DNA from: Diphasiastrum complanatum
Lineage: Eukaryota > Streptophyta > Lycopodiopsida > Lycopodiales > Lycopodiaceae
NCBI GenBank assembly: GCA_029204225.1
Contig: CM055103.1
Span: forward strand, 43,968,604 to 44,032,603
DNA: 64,000 nt
Direction of reading: 5' to 3'
In this document: one piece after another, positions 45,100-56,139 of the stretch
How the letters are laid out: every line of letters begins with the position of its first letter
Numbering within the stretch: position 1 is the first letter of the stretch
Program-made: the position numbers and the translations under genes
The notes under the pieces: generated by a model
Told to the model about the DNA's origin: nothing
Database searches by the model: none
What the model saw: the letters and a program-made list of their open reading frames with translations, nothing else

Positions 45100-46357
45100 T
45101 CATCCGAGAGAGCATATGAATCTGAAGTCATGAGATGCCGCCCACTCGGTAGTCGTCAAGCCAATACTCCATGTCTCTGATGCGTATAGAGCTGAGGGAA
45201 CGACCATAGTGTCAAAGAGTCGGCACTTACTAGTCGCATCCCAAACATGTGAGCTGAAACATAATCTCTCCAAATCTACCAACGATGCATAACCCTTCCA
45301 TAGCCGGGAAAATGCCGCCTGTCGCAAGCTGAAAGAGGGACCAGAAAATACCACACCTAGGTATGTGTAGGAGTCAACTACCTCAAGTGGATGCTCCTCC
45401 CATAGAAGCACCTGTCGCATCATGAAGGATCTGGAGGTGTTAAATACCATAACTTTGGTTTTGGCCACATCCACTGATAATCCCCACTGAGTACAAAAAG
45501 AGTGAAGCGCGTCAAGATGCTGTTGCAGACCTTCCAAAGAGTGTAGGAGAGAGAGGACATCCCTGCTTAACCCCAATGGTACTCTCTATCTCTGGTGATA
45601 GAACTCCTGATACTCGGATACGACCAATAACTCGTCTGTACAATGCCACAACTGCCTATATGATATCCTCCTAGAGGCCACGGTCCCGAAGTCTCTGTAT
45701 CAGTAAATGTCGAGGCACAGAGTCAAAGGCCTTGCGGAAATCCACAAAGCAGCAGTATACACGCTCTCTCCTGGCCTTAGCCTCCTCAATGATGGATCTC
45801 AAGATGAAAATATGACCTGATGTAGTATATCCTGGTCTAAAACCTGCCTGACCTATGGCATGCAGTGCTCGGGTATCCATCTTTGTACTGATCTCTGACT
45901 GAAGAATAGAACCATAAACCTTGGCAAAGAAGTGGCTGATCATGATGGTACGATAGTTGTCGGCTTTCATGGGATCACCGCCTTTATGGATAGGATGGAT
46001 AAGGTTTGTGGACCAGGGGGAGGGGAAAGCGGATGTGATAGAGCAGTTAAAGAGGAAAGAGAGGAAGGGTGAGAGAATGTCAGCAGCTTGCTTCAAAAGT
46101 TCAGCTTCTAGATCATCAATATCTTTGGCCTTATGTAGATTTAATCGGTCAATGGCCTCTTCTACTATGGCTAGGGAGAATATATCAGAAGTACGTGTGT
46201 AGGGATGTGTGGGAAGTGGAGGGGTGTCAGGAATAGTGTACAACGATGTGGCATAGGTTACCCATGTGCTAAGATCTATGATTTGGGGTGGAGGTGCCCG
46301 TGAGAGGAATTTTTGCCAAAATGATCGCGACAAGGAGCTAAAGAGAAGGTCCATCAT
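45100..46357 (-). pseudogene. LINE I reverse transcriptase lacking the YADD box
   Basis: Frame 45671-46357 covers LSRSFWQKFLSRAPPPQIID, KADNYRTIMISHFFAKVYGS, PGYTTSGHIFILRSIIEEAK and VDFRKAFDSVPRHLLIQRLR. After a shift, the sequence near 45560 reads GVKQGCPLSLLHSLEGLQQH: the block between SPTLF and the YADD box is deleted. The post-catalytic part (45100-45576) is open: LSVDVAKTKVMVFNTSRS, VDSYTYLGVVFSGPSFSLRQ. The deletion ends share CTCTC, so it may be a microhomology deletion. It cannot polymerise DNA. Confidence 0.82.
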
Positions 46358-46366
46358 CTTCTTTCC

Positions 46367-47570
46367 CTAGCCAATTTCGTAAATAATTTTCTTTTTTCGG
46401 GTGGTTCTACGATATACACGGGATAAGTCCTTTACCATATGGGGAAGGTGGCAGCGTGCATAAATCAAGTCCAGATGAAGTTGGTGACACTCATGGTCAT
46501 ACCAGGGGTTATGTGGTCGATTATGTCGTAAGTGCTTGGGCCGTGGAGATGGAAAAGCAAGGGAGGCAGCGGCATGCAGAGTCCGGACAAGAAATAGAGA
46601 CTGGTCCGTCAAAGTATCGTCGTAAGGGAAATGAGTCAGGAGCTCAGATAATGCTTCCCTGTACCTAGGGGTGTTTTGAGGATTATAGCGGTATAATGTC
46701 TTGTTGCCAGGAGTTAGGGTACTAGTACGTGGGGTGTGAAGAAGGCCAATAGAGAGAGAGGGGTATGAGTGGTCAGACAAAGTGGTACGGTGAACCAGGA
46801 AAGATGAAATGTAGGGGAGGAGAGACGGCAATCCCATGAAATAGTCAACAACACTACTCCCTCCACTGTGTGGAAAACAAGTAAAGTCACCTGAATCAGG
46901 CCACCGCAATAAGCCATTATAAATGGCCAATCCATGAGCCTCGCCCAACTGAAGCATCTGCTCTCCATATGCAGTAACTGGACCCTCTACATTTGCTGAT
47001 CGTCGTCAGAGGCCAAGATCATCCCAATCTAAAGCATGTATCCGCTGTGGATCATCCTCTGCTCTATGGAACTGTTTGCCTGGATCCAGGTCCTGGCATT
47101 AAAGTCGCCAGCTGAAAGAACATAACCCCACTCCTCATATCTGATAATGTCTGAAGAGATATCCATGTAAGGTGACTCCTCATCTGCTGTGAAAACTGAT
47201 GTGTCTGGTGGAAAATAACAAATGGCCAGAAAGAGGTCACGGTTCAGTCCCATCAAAGTCCGGTCCACCCGAATCCAGGTATAGTGAGCTCTCTCATCTG
47301 TATGCACCAACTCGACCCAAGGCCAAATGAAGTCGCGGACTAAGCAAGCCACCCCACCATAACCCCGATCTGTCAATGCTCTCGTCGACCGCCAATGTTC
47401 AGAGTACCAGCAAAAACCCGTAACAACTGGTAGACCTCTTTCCGGACTCTCATGTGTCTCGGTGAATAGGAATAGATCACCCTCTGCACAAAAGCCTCTA
47501 AAATCGCCAGCAGTAGCTGAAGAGTGAATGCCATAGCAGTTCCATAGCTCAACCGCAATGCTCGAGAAGG
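46367..47570 (-). pseudogene. LINE I ORF2 endonuclease
   Basis: All catalytic boxes can be traced in three frames: VELWNCYGIHSSATAGDF (about 47560), FTETHESPERGLPVV, then RGYGGVACLVRDFIW and VLSAGDFNARTW (47029-47376). From 46957: EAHGLAIYNGLLRWPDSG, HSGGSSVVDYFMGLPSLL and TLSDHSYPS, to 46367. Two frameshifts and one stop separate the parts. The active-site residues themselves look intact. Confidence 0.82.
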
Positions 47571-47609
47571 ACCGCCCGAACCGCTTAGTCCGAGGGGCCT
47601 TAATCCCTA

Positions 47610-48233
47610 TTAGTCAGAATTTGGAATATCAATGTATCGAGCCTTGCCATCCCGATAAATTACCCTCTTCCCCAAAGCTTTTGCCTCAATGAATGCTTTT
47701 TTCCGATCCGCAACTTGCATGGGAGTGAGATCATCATCCATAAATATAAGTGTACCTCTAAGCTTGGCCCGCAGTTTGAGGGTTGCCCGTCTCTCTTCTA
47801 GATTCGTGAAGCGAACTATGAGTGTAGAAGGGTGTCTCTTGGTTCTCCAAGCTCTATCCAACCCTTCGGAGTGATGGGAGAGTGTGCTTGAGAGAAAGCT
47901 GGTTGCTTCAGTCATTGGATCGTTGGTGTCTTCAACTCCGCGGACCCTAATATTCAGGGATTTGTATTCTCGCATTCGCTCTTCGGATATGGTGGCCGAA
48001 ATGACTCGGTTGAAGGATGGTGTACCCTCCCTAACATCCTCCTTGAACAGAGAAGCCCACGATTTTGTCTCAGCCTTATGTTGCTCTATCTTCTCTTCCA
48101 ACTCTTGAATCTCAGTAGGTTCTTGTTTACTTATGGCTGTCTCCAAAGAAGTAATCCGGGCTAACATGATCTCTCCTTCAGCGGCCATAGTGTGAATGAG
48201 AGGAGTGAGCAGGTGTAGGCAACACTGTCTCAC
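47610..48233 (-). CDS. LINE I ORF1, open RNA-binding part
   Basis: An intact 207-codon frame: a short coiled coil (TEIQELEEKIEQHKAETKSW), ASLFKEDVREGTPSFNRVIS, the RNA-binding domain (LNIRVRGVEDTNDPMTEATS, LIVRFTNLEERRATLKLRAK) and a C-terminal domain (LIFMDDDLTPMQVADRKKAF, GKRVIYRDGKARY). The N-terminal part from [14 protein letters not shown] (about 48570) contains stops, so the full ORF1 is probably disabled. It would act in the LINE RNP. Confidence 0.78.
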   Translation of the reverse strand: MRQCCLHLLTPLIHTMAAEGEIMLARITSLETAISKQEPTEIQELEEKIEQHKAETKSWASLFKEDVREGTPSFNRVISATISEERMREYKSLNIRVRGVEDTNDPMTEATSFLSSTLSHHSEGLDRAWRTKRHPSTLIVRFTNLEERRATLKLRAKLRGTLIFMDDDLTPMQVADRKKAFIEAKALGKRVIYRDGKARYIDIPNSD

Positions 48234-48610
48234 CTTTCATACCGCATATGATTCCATCTGTAACCGCAGCAGTGCCATCATTAGGTCTTTGAGCAGCATT
48301 GGGAGCAGTGGCATATGGATTGGAAACAAAAGTTAGTGGACGACATCAGAGCTGGAGCAATGGTGGAGCTGGGTATGTCGTTGGTGGACCTGGGGCTTCA
48401 TCGGTGGAGACCCACGATGGAGGAACCTGGCCATTCAGCGATGTTTCATCGGTGGAGCAATGGAGGATCCTGGCCATTTAGCCATGGTGAAGGATGGGCC
48501 AATGGAGAAGTCTGGCCACAAGTAGAAGTCCGTGAGGGGGAGGAGCATGGGCTCCCCTTACCTTTTCTGGCCATAGAAGCGAGCCCCTACTACTGTAGCG
48601 CCATCTCCAT

Positions 48611-48719
<109 letters not shown>

Positions 48720-49029
48720 AAGATTTTATTAACGTCTTTTGGCACCCATGGGTGCATAAGACAAAAACATATGTACATAGCTGTGGGAGCATTGTCCGCA
48801 TGAGGACCAAGACTAAATTGCATAAGAGTGCTGAAGAAAAAATTCGAAAGTACACTACAAATGCCCATAACCCGGGCCAGGTCTGAAAGTGAAAAAAAGT
48901 GAGTGGAAGAATGCCGGATCATCCATCCATAGGAGTAGGCCTAGGAGGCCGAACTGGAACGTCGATGTCCTCCTCAGAGTCTAACTCACCAAGGTGTGAT
49001 TGCTGGAAAAAGCGAGTGATAGTGAGCTG

Positions 49030-49880
49030 TCATGGAGGAGCTGTGTGACCGGAAGCAGCTAAAAGCAGGGTGGCACGTAATGACAGCATCTCTCGAATAA
49101 GCAAGCCCAGGCAGCGCTGATCAGGATAGAGCATGAAGGAGCGGGCAGAATGTGGGCCATCTCTGTACAAGCAATAACAGCGTCCACGTATCTCATAATA
49201 AACTGGACACCTGAGCAGGAAATGACTCTCATCCTCCACCTCATGTATGGAGCAAAGCTGGCAGAGTCGAGTGTCACGAGGGATACCAGCAGCACGGCCT
49301 GTCTCAATCGCAAGCTGATGCGATATACCCGCAACTAACCTATCCTGTAATGTAGACCATGAGATAAAGGGTGTGCAAGATATGATGGCAGCACCGGCAG
49401 GCCAAAGGAATCGAGCTGAAGGAAATGTGTCTGAAAATACGGCTACCGGACTATGCGAGGCGGGAAGGAGGTCCAACGATGCTGCATGTAACGGCGAAAT
49501 AGATAACCATGGATGTACTGATGCGTACCACATGGAAGATCTGATGTACTGAGTCAGTAGAGTTGTTTGAAAGGGTCTGCAAGCATTGAAGAAAAAGGAT
49601 AATACGAAAAAGAGCATCAAGGATGATAGGTGCTGTAGCAAACTTGGCACACAAGATGTCATGAGGAGTGGAGGACTTCGCCCTAATCATCCTGGCAAGC
49701 ATAAGAGCCTGTATGCGAGAGAAAGCCGGCCAGTTTGTGGAGGAGATGCCTGGAAGCCAAGTCTCAGACCCATACATAGCAGCCGGTGTGACCAGTGTAT
49801 CAACGAGCAGGCAGCGAGTGCGTGGATCATGGATGTGATGCAAAGAACAACCCCTTCCATCTGGACCAATGCAGCATTCC
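49030..49880 (-). pseudogene. LINE J ORF2 C-terminal region
   Basis: Segments: RCLLVDTLVTPAAMYGSETW, LMLARMIRAKSSTPHDILCA (49451-49843). Then, in 49030-49662 after a shift: ISHQLAIETGRAAGIPRDTR, finger CQLCSIHEVEDESHFLLRCP, YYEIRGRCYCLYRDGPHSAR and YPDQRCLGLLIREMLSLRAT. Two frames overlap, showing one frameshift near 49480. Confidence 0.78.
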
Positions 49881-49969
49881 CAAGGCGGACACGAGCTAAA
49901 GCAGCCTATCTGAAATGCAGTTGTGGAGATGTGAAGAGCACTCCGAGGTAGGTGTAGGAAGAGACCACC

Positions 49970-50890
49970 TCAATAGGAGACCCACCATAAAGGAATGTGT
50001 GCACGTGTACCCTGCCTGTTAGTGTGAAAAATCATAATCTTTGTCTTGGCAGGGTTCACCTGCAAGCCCCAGCTCGTACAAAAAATGTATTGTGCCCGGA
50101 GGTGCCTTTGCAAGCCTTCCGCCGAGGAAAAGAGCAACACAATATCATCCGCATACAAAAGAATGGGTATGAGCAGGTGGGCTAGAGGGCATGCATCACC
50201 ACCCTCCTCTCGAATAACTCTCTCAAGCTCATTAATGTAGAGGGCAAATAGAGTGGGGGAAAGTGGGCACCCCTGCTTTACCCCAACTGTGCTCCACACT
50301 ATGTCCGAAAAACCCGAGCCATCCCAGAAACGAGCTAGCACCCTCTCATATAAGGCTAGAACAGCCGCAATCATGTCCTTTGGCAAACCAAGTGAGCGTA
50401 AGCGCTCTAGCAACAAATGTCATGGAACTGAATCAAAGGCTTTGCGGAAATCCACAAAGCAGCAAAAGACCTTGCGACTTTTATGCTTTGCTTCCTCTAT
50501 AATGCAGCGGAGTGTGAAGATGTAATGGGATGTAGAGTGACCACGCCTAAACCCTGCCTGTCCGTCTGCAAAAAGATGATGATCCTCAGCATATGAAGCC
50601 ACCTGTCTTTGAAGCACTGATCCAAAAAGCTTAACCAAAGCATGACCAACCATGATGGTCCTGTAATTTTCCACATTTGCAAAATTCCCAGCTTTGAAAA
50701 TCGGATGGAGGGGGTTGATGGACCAAGGGAGAGGAAGGGAGCTTCTGACAGCTTGAGTGAAAAGGTGTGAAAGGATAGGGGCAATGATTTAAGACACTGG
50801 CTTGAGAAGGTCCACAGAGAGATTCTCGTGATCAAGGGCTTTATGTGAGTTGAGGCATTGGATGGCATCTTCAATGAGCTGCGGGGGAAA
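49970..50890 (-). pseudogene. LINE J reverse transcriptase
   Basis: From about 50890: LIEDAIQCLNSHKALDHENL, then ENYRTIMVGHALVKLFGSVL and RRGHSTSHYIFTLRCIIEEA, VDFRKAFDSVP. A single TGA (where G has Arg) lies at 50417-50419. Frame 49970-50416 is open: GVKQGCPLSPTLFALYINEL, PILLYADDIVLLFSSAEGLQ (catalytic YADD), WGLQVNPAKTKIMIFHTN. The palm is essentially complete. The nonsense codon and truncation make it inactive. Confidence 0.82.
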
Positions 50891-50950
50891 CAAGGAAGAG
50901 GGATGAGGAGGTGGGTGATGGATAATATCCGGGAATAAAGTTTTCTTTCT

Positions 50951-50954
50951 TCTT

Positions 50955-51022
<68 letters not shown>

Positions 51023-51164
51023 CCCGCCCCAAATCCATCTGAAATCGAAACAAACCGTACTGAAAGTCTAAAACCATAAGGAACCATACTGAATCAAGGC
51101 AAATCACATTGAAACATACTCTCGGAAGAGATAAGACACACGAGGCAAAATATGAATATATACA
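50951..51164. other. (TC)n tract and anonymous spacer
   Basis: A plus-strand (TC)n at 50958-51021, preceded by AATAAAGTTTTCTTTCTTC, resembles a short LINE tail. Bases 51022-51164 contain repeated short words (CATACTGAA, CATTGAAAC, GTACTGAAA) and no gene. Confidence 0.5.
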
Positions 51165-51189
51165 ATCTCGTGCCGCAAGGCAACAACTG

Positions 51190-51400
51190 CGACAGGCTAG
51201 GCAGAGAAATCCGGAGCCAGACCCCCCCGCCCCAGCTGTCGAGCTGAATTTGGATGAGCAGATTGGAATAAACTTCACACGACGATAGCTCATCACAGTC
51301 AGGGAAAGGGCGGCCAGAAGTCGGGCTAACTAGGAGGCAGAGCGAGCGACAAAACAATGCACCTGACCAAGGCGAGGAGTTAGTGGAGGACTCGTAGGAA
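51190..51400 (+). pseudogene. Decayed small ORF of copy X2
   Basis: Similar to 41790-42009 in X1: the words GCTGAATTTGGATGAGCAGA and AACTTCACACGACG recur and the reading is LNLDEQIGINFTRR followed by a stop. An 11-bp insertion (AGTCAGGGAAA) and a stop codon break it, and its 5' half is missing. Confidence 0.6.
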
Positions 51401-51975
51401 TGCTAAGACTAGATAACGTCCAGACGTATGTGGCCGATTTTTTCTATGTAATTTTTGGCAGTTTAGAGTGCAGCATATAGCTAGATAGTTGTATAAAAAA
51501 TAGACCTAGCCATATATGGCGGGAATACATCTCTTGAATTAATATACAGTATGTTTGTTTGTACAACACGCGCCTAGTGCTGTGAAATGCAATCTCTGTA
51601 TTTTTTTTAATGCAATGTGATGCATGTGTTTATGAAATGCTATTAGGAGTAACAAAAGGAGTGATTGTTCTTTTGATGATCGTTTGGAGTGTATGTGCTA
51701 TCAGTTTGTTGTGGCATCAATGATCAGCTTGTAGGTGCATTTCTGTGAAGCTATCAATCTCTTCAATTGAAATTAATTGAAAAGACGATTCACACACGCA
51801 CATAAAATTTGAGATAAAATTGAAAATAGAGCATCACATTTACAAATCGACACACACACAATGTGCAGCAAATAAAGTACGTCCAACACTGGATATAATG
51901 TGAAAAATGGTCTGAATACAATGTTCGACCATCTGCTAAAAACAAACTTCTAAAAATAAAATAACAGAGCCACAA

Positions 51976-53548
51976 TCAATGCTCTGGCTCTGACTCAGAC
52001 GAATGCTCCAGAGACAACTCAGGGCCCCAAGTTGACTCTCGCCTTCGATATCTATGCCTGTCTGGAACTGGCATGGGCTGTGTATCCGAGGAGGACGACT
52101 CATCACTAGCATCCTCCCAATCTGCCTCCGCATCAGTCCCCAAGCAAGCCAAACCAACTAGACCTGCTCCAGCTGGCTATGATAGTGCATCTCTAGCTGT
52201 ACCTGGAGCCCTGCGAGGTCGTCCTCTCTTCCCTGGCTGTTTCTGTGCTCTGCCTTTCTTGTTCAGTGCACCCTTAGGCCTTCTTGGTCGCAAACAAGGG
52301 GAGCTGTCAATGCCTCATCACCCCCATGCAAATCACCTGGCTGGCTAGGCTGGGCCCAAGCTGAGGCTGGCTGGGATAGGAAGCCAAAGAGGGCACTCCA
52401 TGTGCAGCTGAGCGAGGAGGATGAGCCCGTGGAGTGTGTGCCCGTGGGGCTGTTGCAAGTGGAGGAACTGGCTGTGGAGGGGCCGTCCCTGCAAGAGGCA
52501 AGTACAGCGGCGATATGTACTAAAAGGGGCGTTGTGGTGGCCGGTACTAGTACATCTTGGGTGCTGTCAAAGGAGGAGCCAATGGAGTGGGTGCTGCCAA
52601 AGGAGGAGGATGTGAAGCGGCTGTTGCCATTGGAGGAGCCACTGTGGATGTGGGAGCTGCAAGAGAAAACTTGGGCACAGATGGTGGCCTGCCATGGAGA
52701 CCTGGTGCTGCAGAAGTGGATGGCGATGGAGGGGCTGCAGGCTTCAATGGCATCGGTGGCACTGGAGGTGTTGTGCGGCGCATATAAACCCCCTCAGGAA
52801 TTGGAGGAACTGCAGGCACCTCATGTAGCTGCTCTGGCTGAGACTGTGTATGGCATGCTGGCTAGAGATGATGGAGGTGCCCTGACACTCGGCATCTGTT
52901 GAGCCTCTGAATCCAACATGGCAATCAAGTCGTCTAGCTGGGCATCCGAATACAAATGCTCTGGGCTCTGGGCCTCATCATGTGCACCATCCTCTGGATC
53001 ATCCTGTGCCTCATCCTGTGCACCATGTAGACCCTGCATGGCCTCCCAATCAGTACAATCGAAGTAATCTGGTGTCTCATCTGGTGTGTTGTCGAAGTAA
53101 CGCCCATGACTCTATGATGCACGCATCTAAGCAGCTGCGGGACTGGCATCTAAACCACACTACCCTCTATCAAGAGCCTCCTCCATCATATCAACATAAA
53201 TAGGTATGCCACTGGCCCCCCTGTGTGCCCTGCATGTCTCCCAGTATAACCTATGCCGTGTGCCCCACCTCTACCATGTGAAGCACCTGTGACCCCTGCC
53301 CGTGGCATGTGCCCAACACCAATATCATATGCCTCATCCTACTCTGATCTAGCGAACATGACCCAAATGGGCTCATCCTCATCCTGCTCATCCTCTGACA
53401 CTGGCTCATCTACCTCATACAATGGAGGCTCTCGGTGATCTAGCCCAAGCTCTCTCTCTCTCATCTCAGCAAGCTCTCCCTCTCTCTCTACCATCAACTG
53501 TGTGCCCAAGTCATTTGCAGGCATGGGATGGACACTGTCCGTAGGCAA
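51976..53548 (-). pseudogene. hAT-like gene C-terminal extension (copy X2)
   Basis: Minus-strand order: MPANDLGTQLMVEREGELAE and a Glu/Asp-rich segment (DEPVSEDEQDEDEPIWVMFA) to 53339. Gly/His-rich sequence follows, then EAQSPEHLYSDAQLDDLIAM and a Pro-rich stretch. A basic segment equivalent to RKRPGRPKG in X1 and an end like SEPEPEH at 51976 complete it. Frames change several times. It may be the last exon(s) of the transposase gene or a separate gene; the conserved position in both copies favours one transcription unit. Confidence 0.55.
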
Positions 53549-53639
53549 GTCAACCTAGCGGTCCAAATCAGATATCTTCGTTTGCAAGGTTAAAATTGAG
53601 CACGTTAGATAAACAACTTGATTAGGAATTGAAACCTAC

Positions 53640-54567
53640 ATTTCAATGAGACGTCAACCAACATGACATAGGAGAATAGCCTATCACCCACAATCTGCTC
53701 GTAATAGTCGGCAGCCTCCTACCGAGACGTGCGTTGGTGCTATAGAACACCAACCGCTCTAGCTGACTCACTGACAATCTGTTTCTTCTCCTCGTGTGAA
53801 TGAGGGCCCATGTGCTCCAATTACGCTCACACACGGAGGCAGCGCAATCCTGTGGTGCATGCAATCAAATGGTTTAGCACAAGTGCACGGGTGGAATGTC
53901 AAGCAAACGCACATAGGGAGGATGAAATAAAATTGCATACCTATGAAAGGACCCGCAGTGCAAGACGCTGTATGGAGGGATAGGTGCTACCAAACATGGT
54001 CCACCAGGTAATGGGGAGCTACCTCCTCTCTGGATCCCGAGCAGTCGGGTGACCGAACGTGCCCATGCCGGAACAAAATGCAGCTAGCTCCTCCATGAGT
54101 CTAATAGGATCCAAACCAATGTGTGGACCCACCCTATATATGTACTCAAGCCAATCCGACTCCAGCTCCCTGTCTGATATCTGTGTCGGAGAGAGGAAGA
54201 GGGGATGCAGGATGTGTACAACACTGTGGATACTCCTATGAAAGTAGTTCCACCGCATCTCCCAGATGAACTTCAGCTCCGTCATCCTGCACGTGAGAGG
54301 CATGGGATTGGAGAAAGTTCAACGAAGTCAAAGTAAATTACGGAAAAACGTAACATCAACAGAAAAACAAACTAGCAATCACTGAAAAGATAAAGACCAA
54401 TTACATTACTATACTGCTTACCTCTCTGGCTGCAAGATGGGCAGCTGCACGAACTGTCCAATCTGGTCCATGAGCTCATACACCAGTCGTTGTGGACCCC
54501 TCGCTGTCAGCCATGCGGAGCACAATGTAGAGTGGTCGAAGGAGTCCTGACAATGTCTGCGCATCCC
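53640..54567 (-). pseudogene. hAT transposase 3' half with introns (copy X2)
   Basis: Minus-strand exons: GMRRHCQDSFDHSTLCSAWL to LPILQPER (54418-54567). An intron with donor GTAAGC near 54420 and acceptor GTGCAG near 54291 follows, then MTELKFIWEMRWNYFHRSIH to GTFGHPTARDPERR. A TAG precedes LPITWWTMFGSTYPSIQRLA. Another likely GT-AG intron (about 53853-53942) comes next. The next exon, CAASVCERNWSTWALIHTRR and NRLSVSQLERLVFYSTNARL, is the hAT C-terminal dimerisation signature (CERNWS..IHT..RNRL). The TAG near 54021 and the LTR insertion disable it. Confidence 0.8.
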
Positions 54568-54925
54568 TGTAATAGATCCTAACACCACAGTAGGGCAAAT
54601 ACTAACTGATCCACCCAACCTTGCCTACTCTCTGATATAGAGTAAGCCCCTCCTAGCCCAGTGTGAGGACTGGTAGCATGCTACTGCCAAGTGTCGGCCA
54701 CGTGGCACTGACGTGGCCGACTGCACGTCGGGACCCAACTGGGGGCCCTATCCTGCTGACAGGGTCCCTAGGCTGTGTTAGGCCCGCCATGGCTATGGAC
54801 CGTGCTGGGGCACACTACTCACACTGTCTTGCCCTGTTGGTCATGTACACTGGACACGACCCTGACTGTGGTATCTGACCTATCTGTGTTCCCTAGGGTT
54901 CGGCACTGGTTACGAGCTCGTAACA
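54568..54925 (-). repeat. 3' LTR of deleted Ty3 element
   Basis: A 358-bp LTR with ends TGT..ACA in element orientation. The polypurine stretch AAGGGGGAGGGAG lies directly upstream (54926 onward). It contains spurious small ORFs that recur identically in the 5' LTR. Confidence 0.92.
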
Positions 54926-54936
54926 CTCCCTCCCCC

Positions 54937-56139
54937 TTAAGAACCGTCTTGGTCCTCTAAGACAAAGTCTGGAAAAATCTTGCGAAGGACGCTGCCTCTT
55001 TCCCAAGTGGCATTCTCAACAGGCTGATCATTCCACTTAACCACCTTATTTGGGTCCATCTTAATCCCATCTGAAGAGATAATGTGACCCAAATATGCTA
55101 CTTCTTCAACGAAGAATTCACACTTGGATTGTTTAGCATAAAGCTTATGCTTTCTGAGCAGTCGAAACACCTTTCTGAGGTGTTTTAGATGCTCCTTCCT
55201 CGTTTTGCTGTAGACGAGGATGTCATCTAAAAATACGACTACAAACTTACCCAAGTATGGTCTGAGGACACTGTTCATCAAGGTCATAAAGGTAGCTGGA
55301 GCATTTGTGAGCCCAAATGGCATCACCTTAAACTCATAATGACCGTGACGAGTCCTAAAAGCTGTTTTCGAGACATCTTCCGATTTTATACGGACTTGAT
55401 GATATCCCGATCTGAGGTCTATTTTGCTGAAAAACTTAGCCCCGTCGAGTTGATCAAACAACTCGTCTGCCCGAGGCATAGGGTATTTATTCTTAATTGT
55501 GACTTTATTGAGAGCTCTGTAATCTACGCAAAGACGCATAGACCCCTCCTTCTTTTTCACCAATAGGACTGGTGAGGCCCATGGTGAACTACTGGTCTGA
55601 ATTTGGCCTTTCCCAAGATAGTCTGTTAACTGCCTAGTTATTTCTTCATCCTCTGTTCGGCTGACCCGATACGGAGGTTTAGAAACAGGTGCTGTACCTG
55701 GTACTAGGTTTATTACATGATCTACCTCTCTGCTAGGTGATAAACCATGTGGCAAATCTTCAGGAAAAACATCTTTAAATTTAGACAATAAAGTTTCTAA
55801 TTTACTGATTTTCTGCTGAATAGAACTGGAAATAGAAACTTCAGGAATAAACTGAAAGTCACATAAGAATACCTGATGGTCTTCGTCTCCGATTAGCTGA
55901 CAGAGCTCTGAACTGCAGACCATAGGGCTGTTGGGAACATCATGCTCCCCATGCAACTGGATCTCTCGGCCTTTATGCTGAAAGCTGAGGGTGTTCTCCT
56001 GATAGTTTCTGTGGAGGGAAGGTCCTAAACTGTAGAGCCAATCTCTCCCGAGAACAATGTCTGTTCGATCCAGGTGCATTATCTGAAAGTTTATTTCATC
56101 TTGGTACCCCTGAATACCAAGATTTAACTTACTTACCAT
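54937..56139 (-). pseudogene. Ty3 RT fused to chromodomain end by internal deletion
   Basis: A 400-codon open frame. It starts after the protease active site ([32 protein letters not shown]). The RT follows: [74 protein letters not shown] and the catalytic [13 protein letters not shown]. At [18 protein letters not shown] it jumps to [20 protein letters not shown], the end of a chromodomain. RNase H and integrase are missing. The overlap of KVVKW and the chromodomain's KWN suggests a microhomology junction. Confidence 0.85.

Larger units (their letters stand above)
51165..54567. mobile_element. hAT-like DNA transposon copy X2, left block
   Basis: From 51165 the sequence aligns with X1 (from about 41780). 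It holds the decayed plus-strand small ORF, then the 3' end of the minus-strand transposase gene with its long C-terminal extension and hAT dimerisation region. A Ty3 element interrupts the gene at 54568; the 5' half resumes at 58539. The left terminus of X2 is missing. Confidence 0.65.

Noticed and set aside
54663-54878. Two nearly identical ~71-codon ORFs (also 58276-58491) as a duplicated gene
   Set aside because: They lie wholly inside the two LTRs of one element and are identical because the LTRs are.
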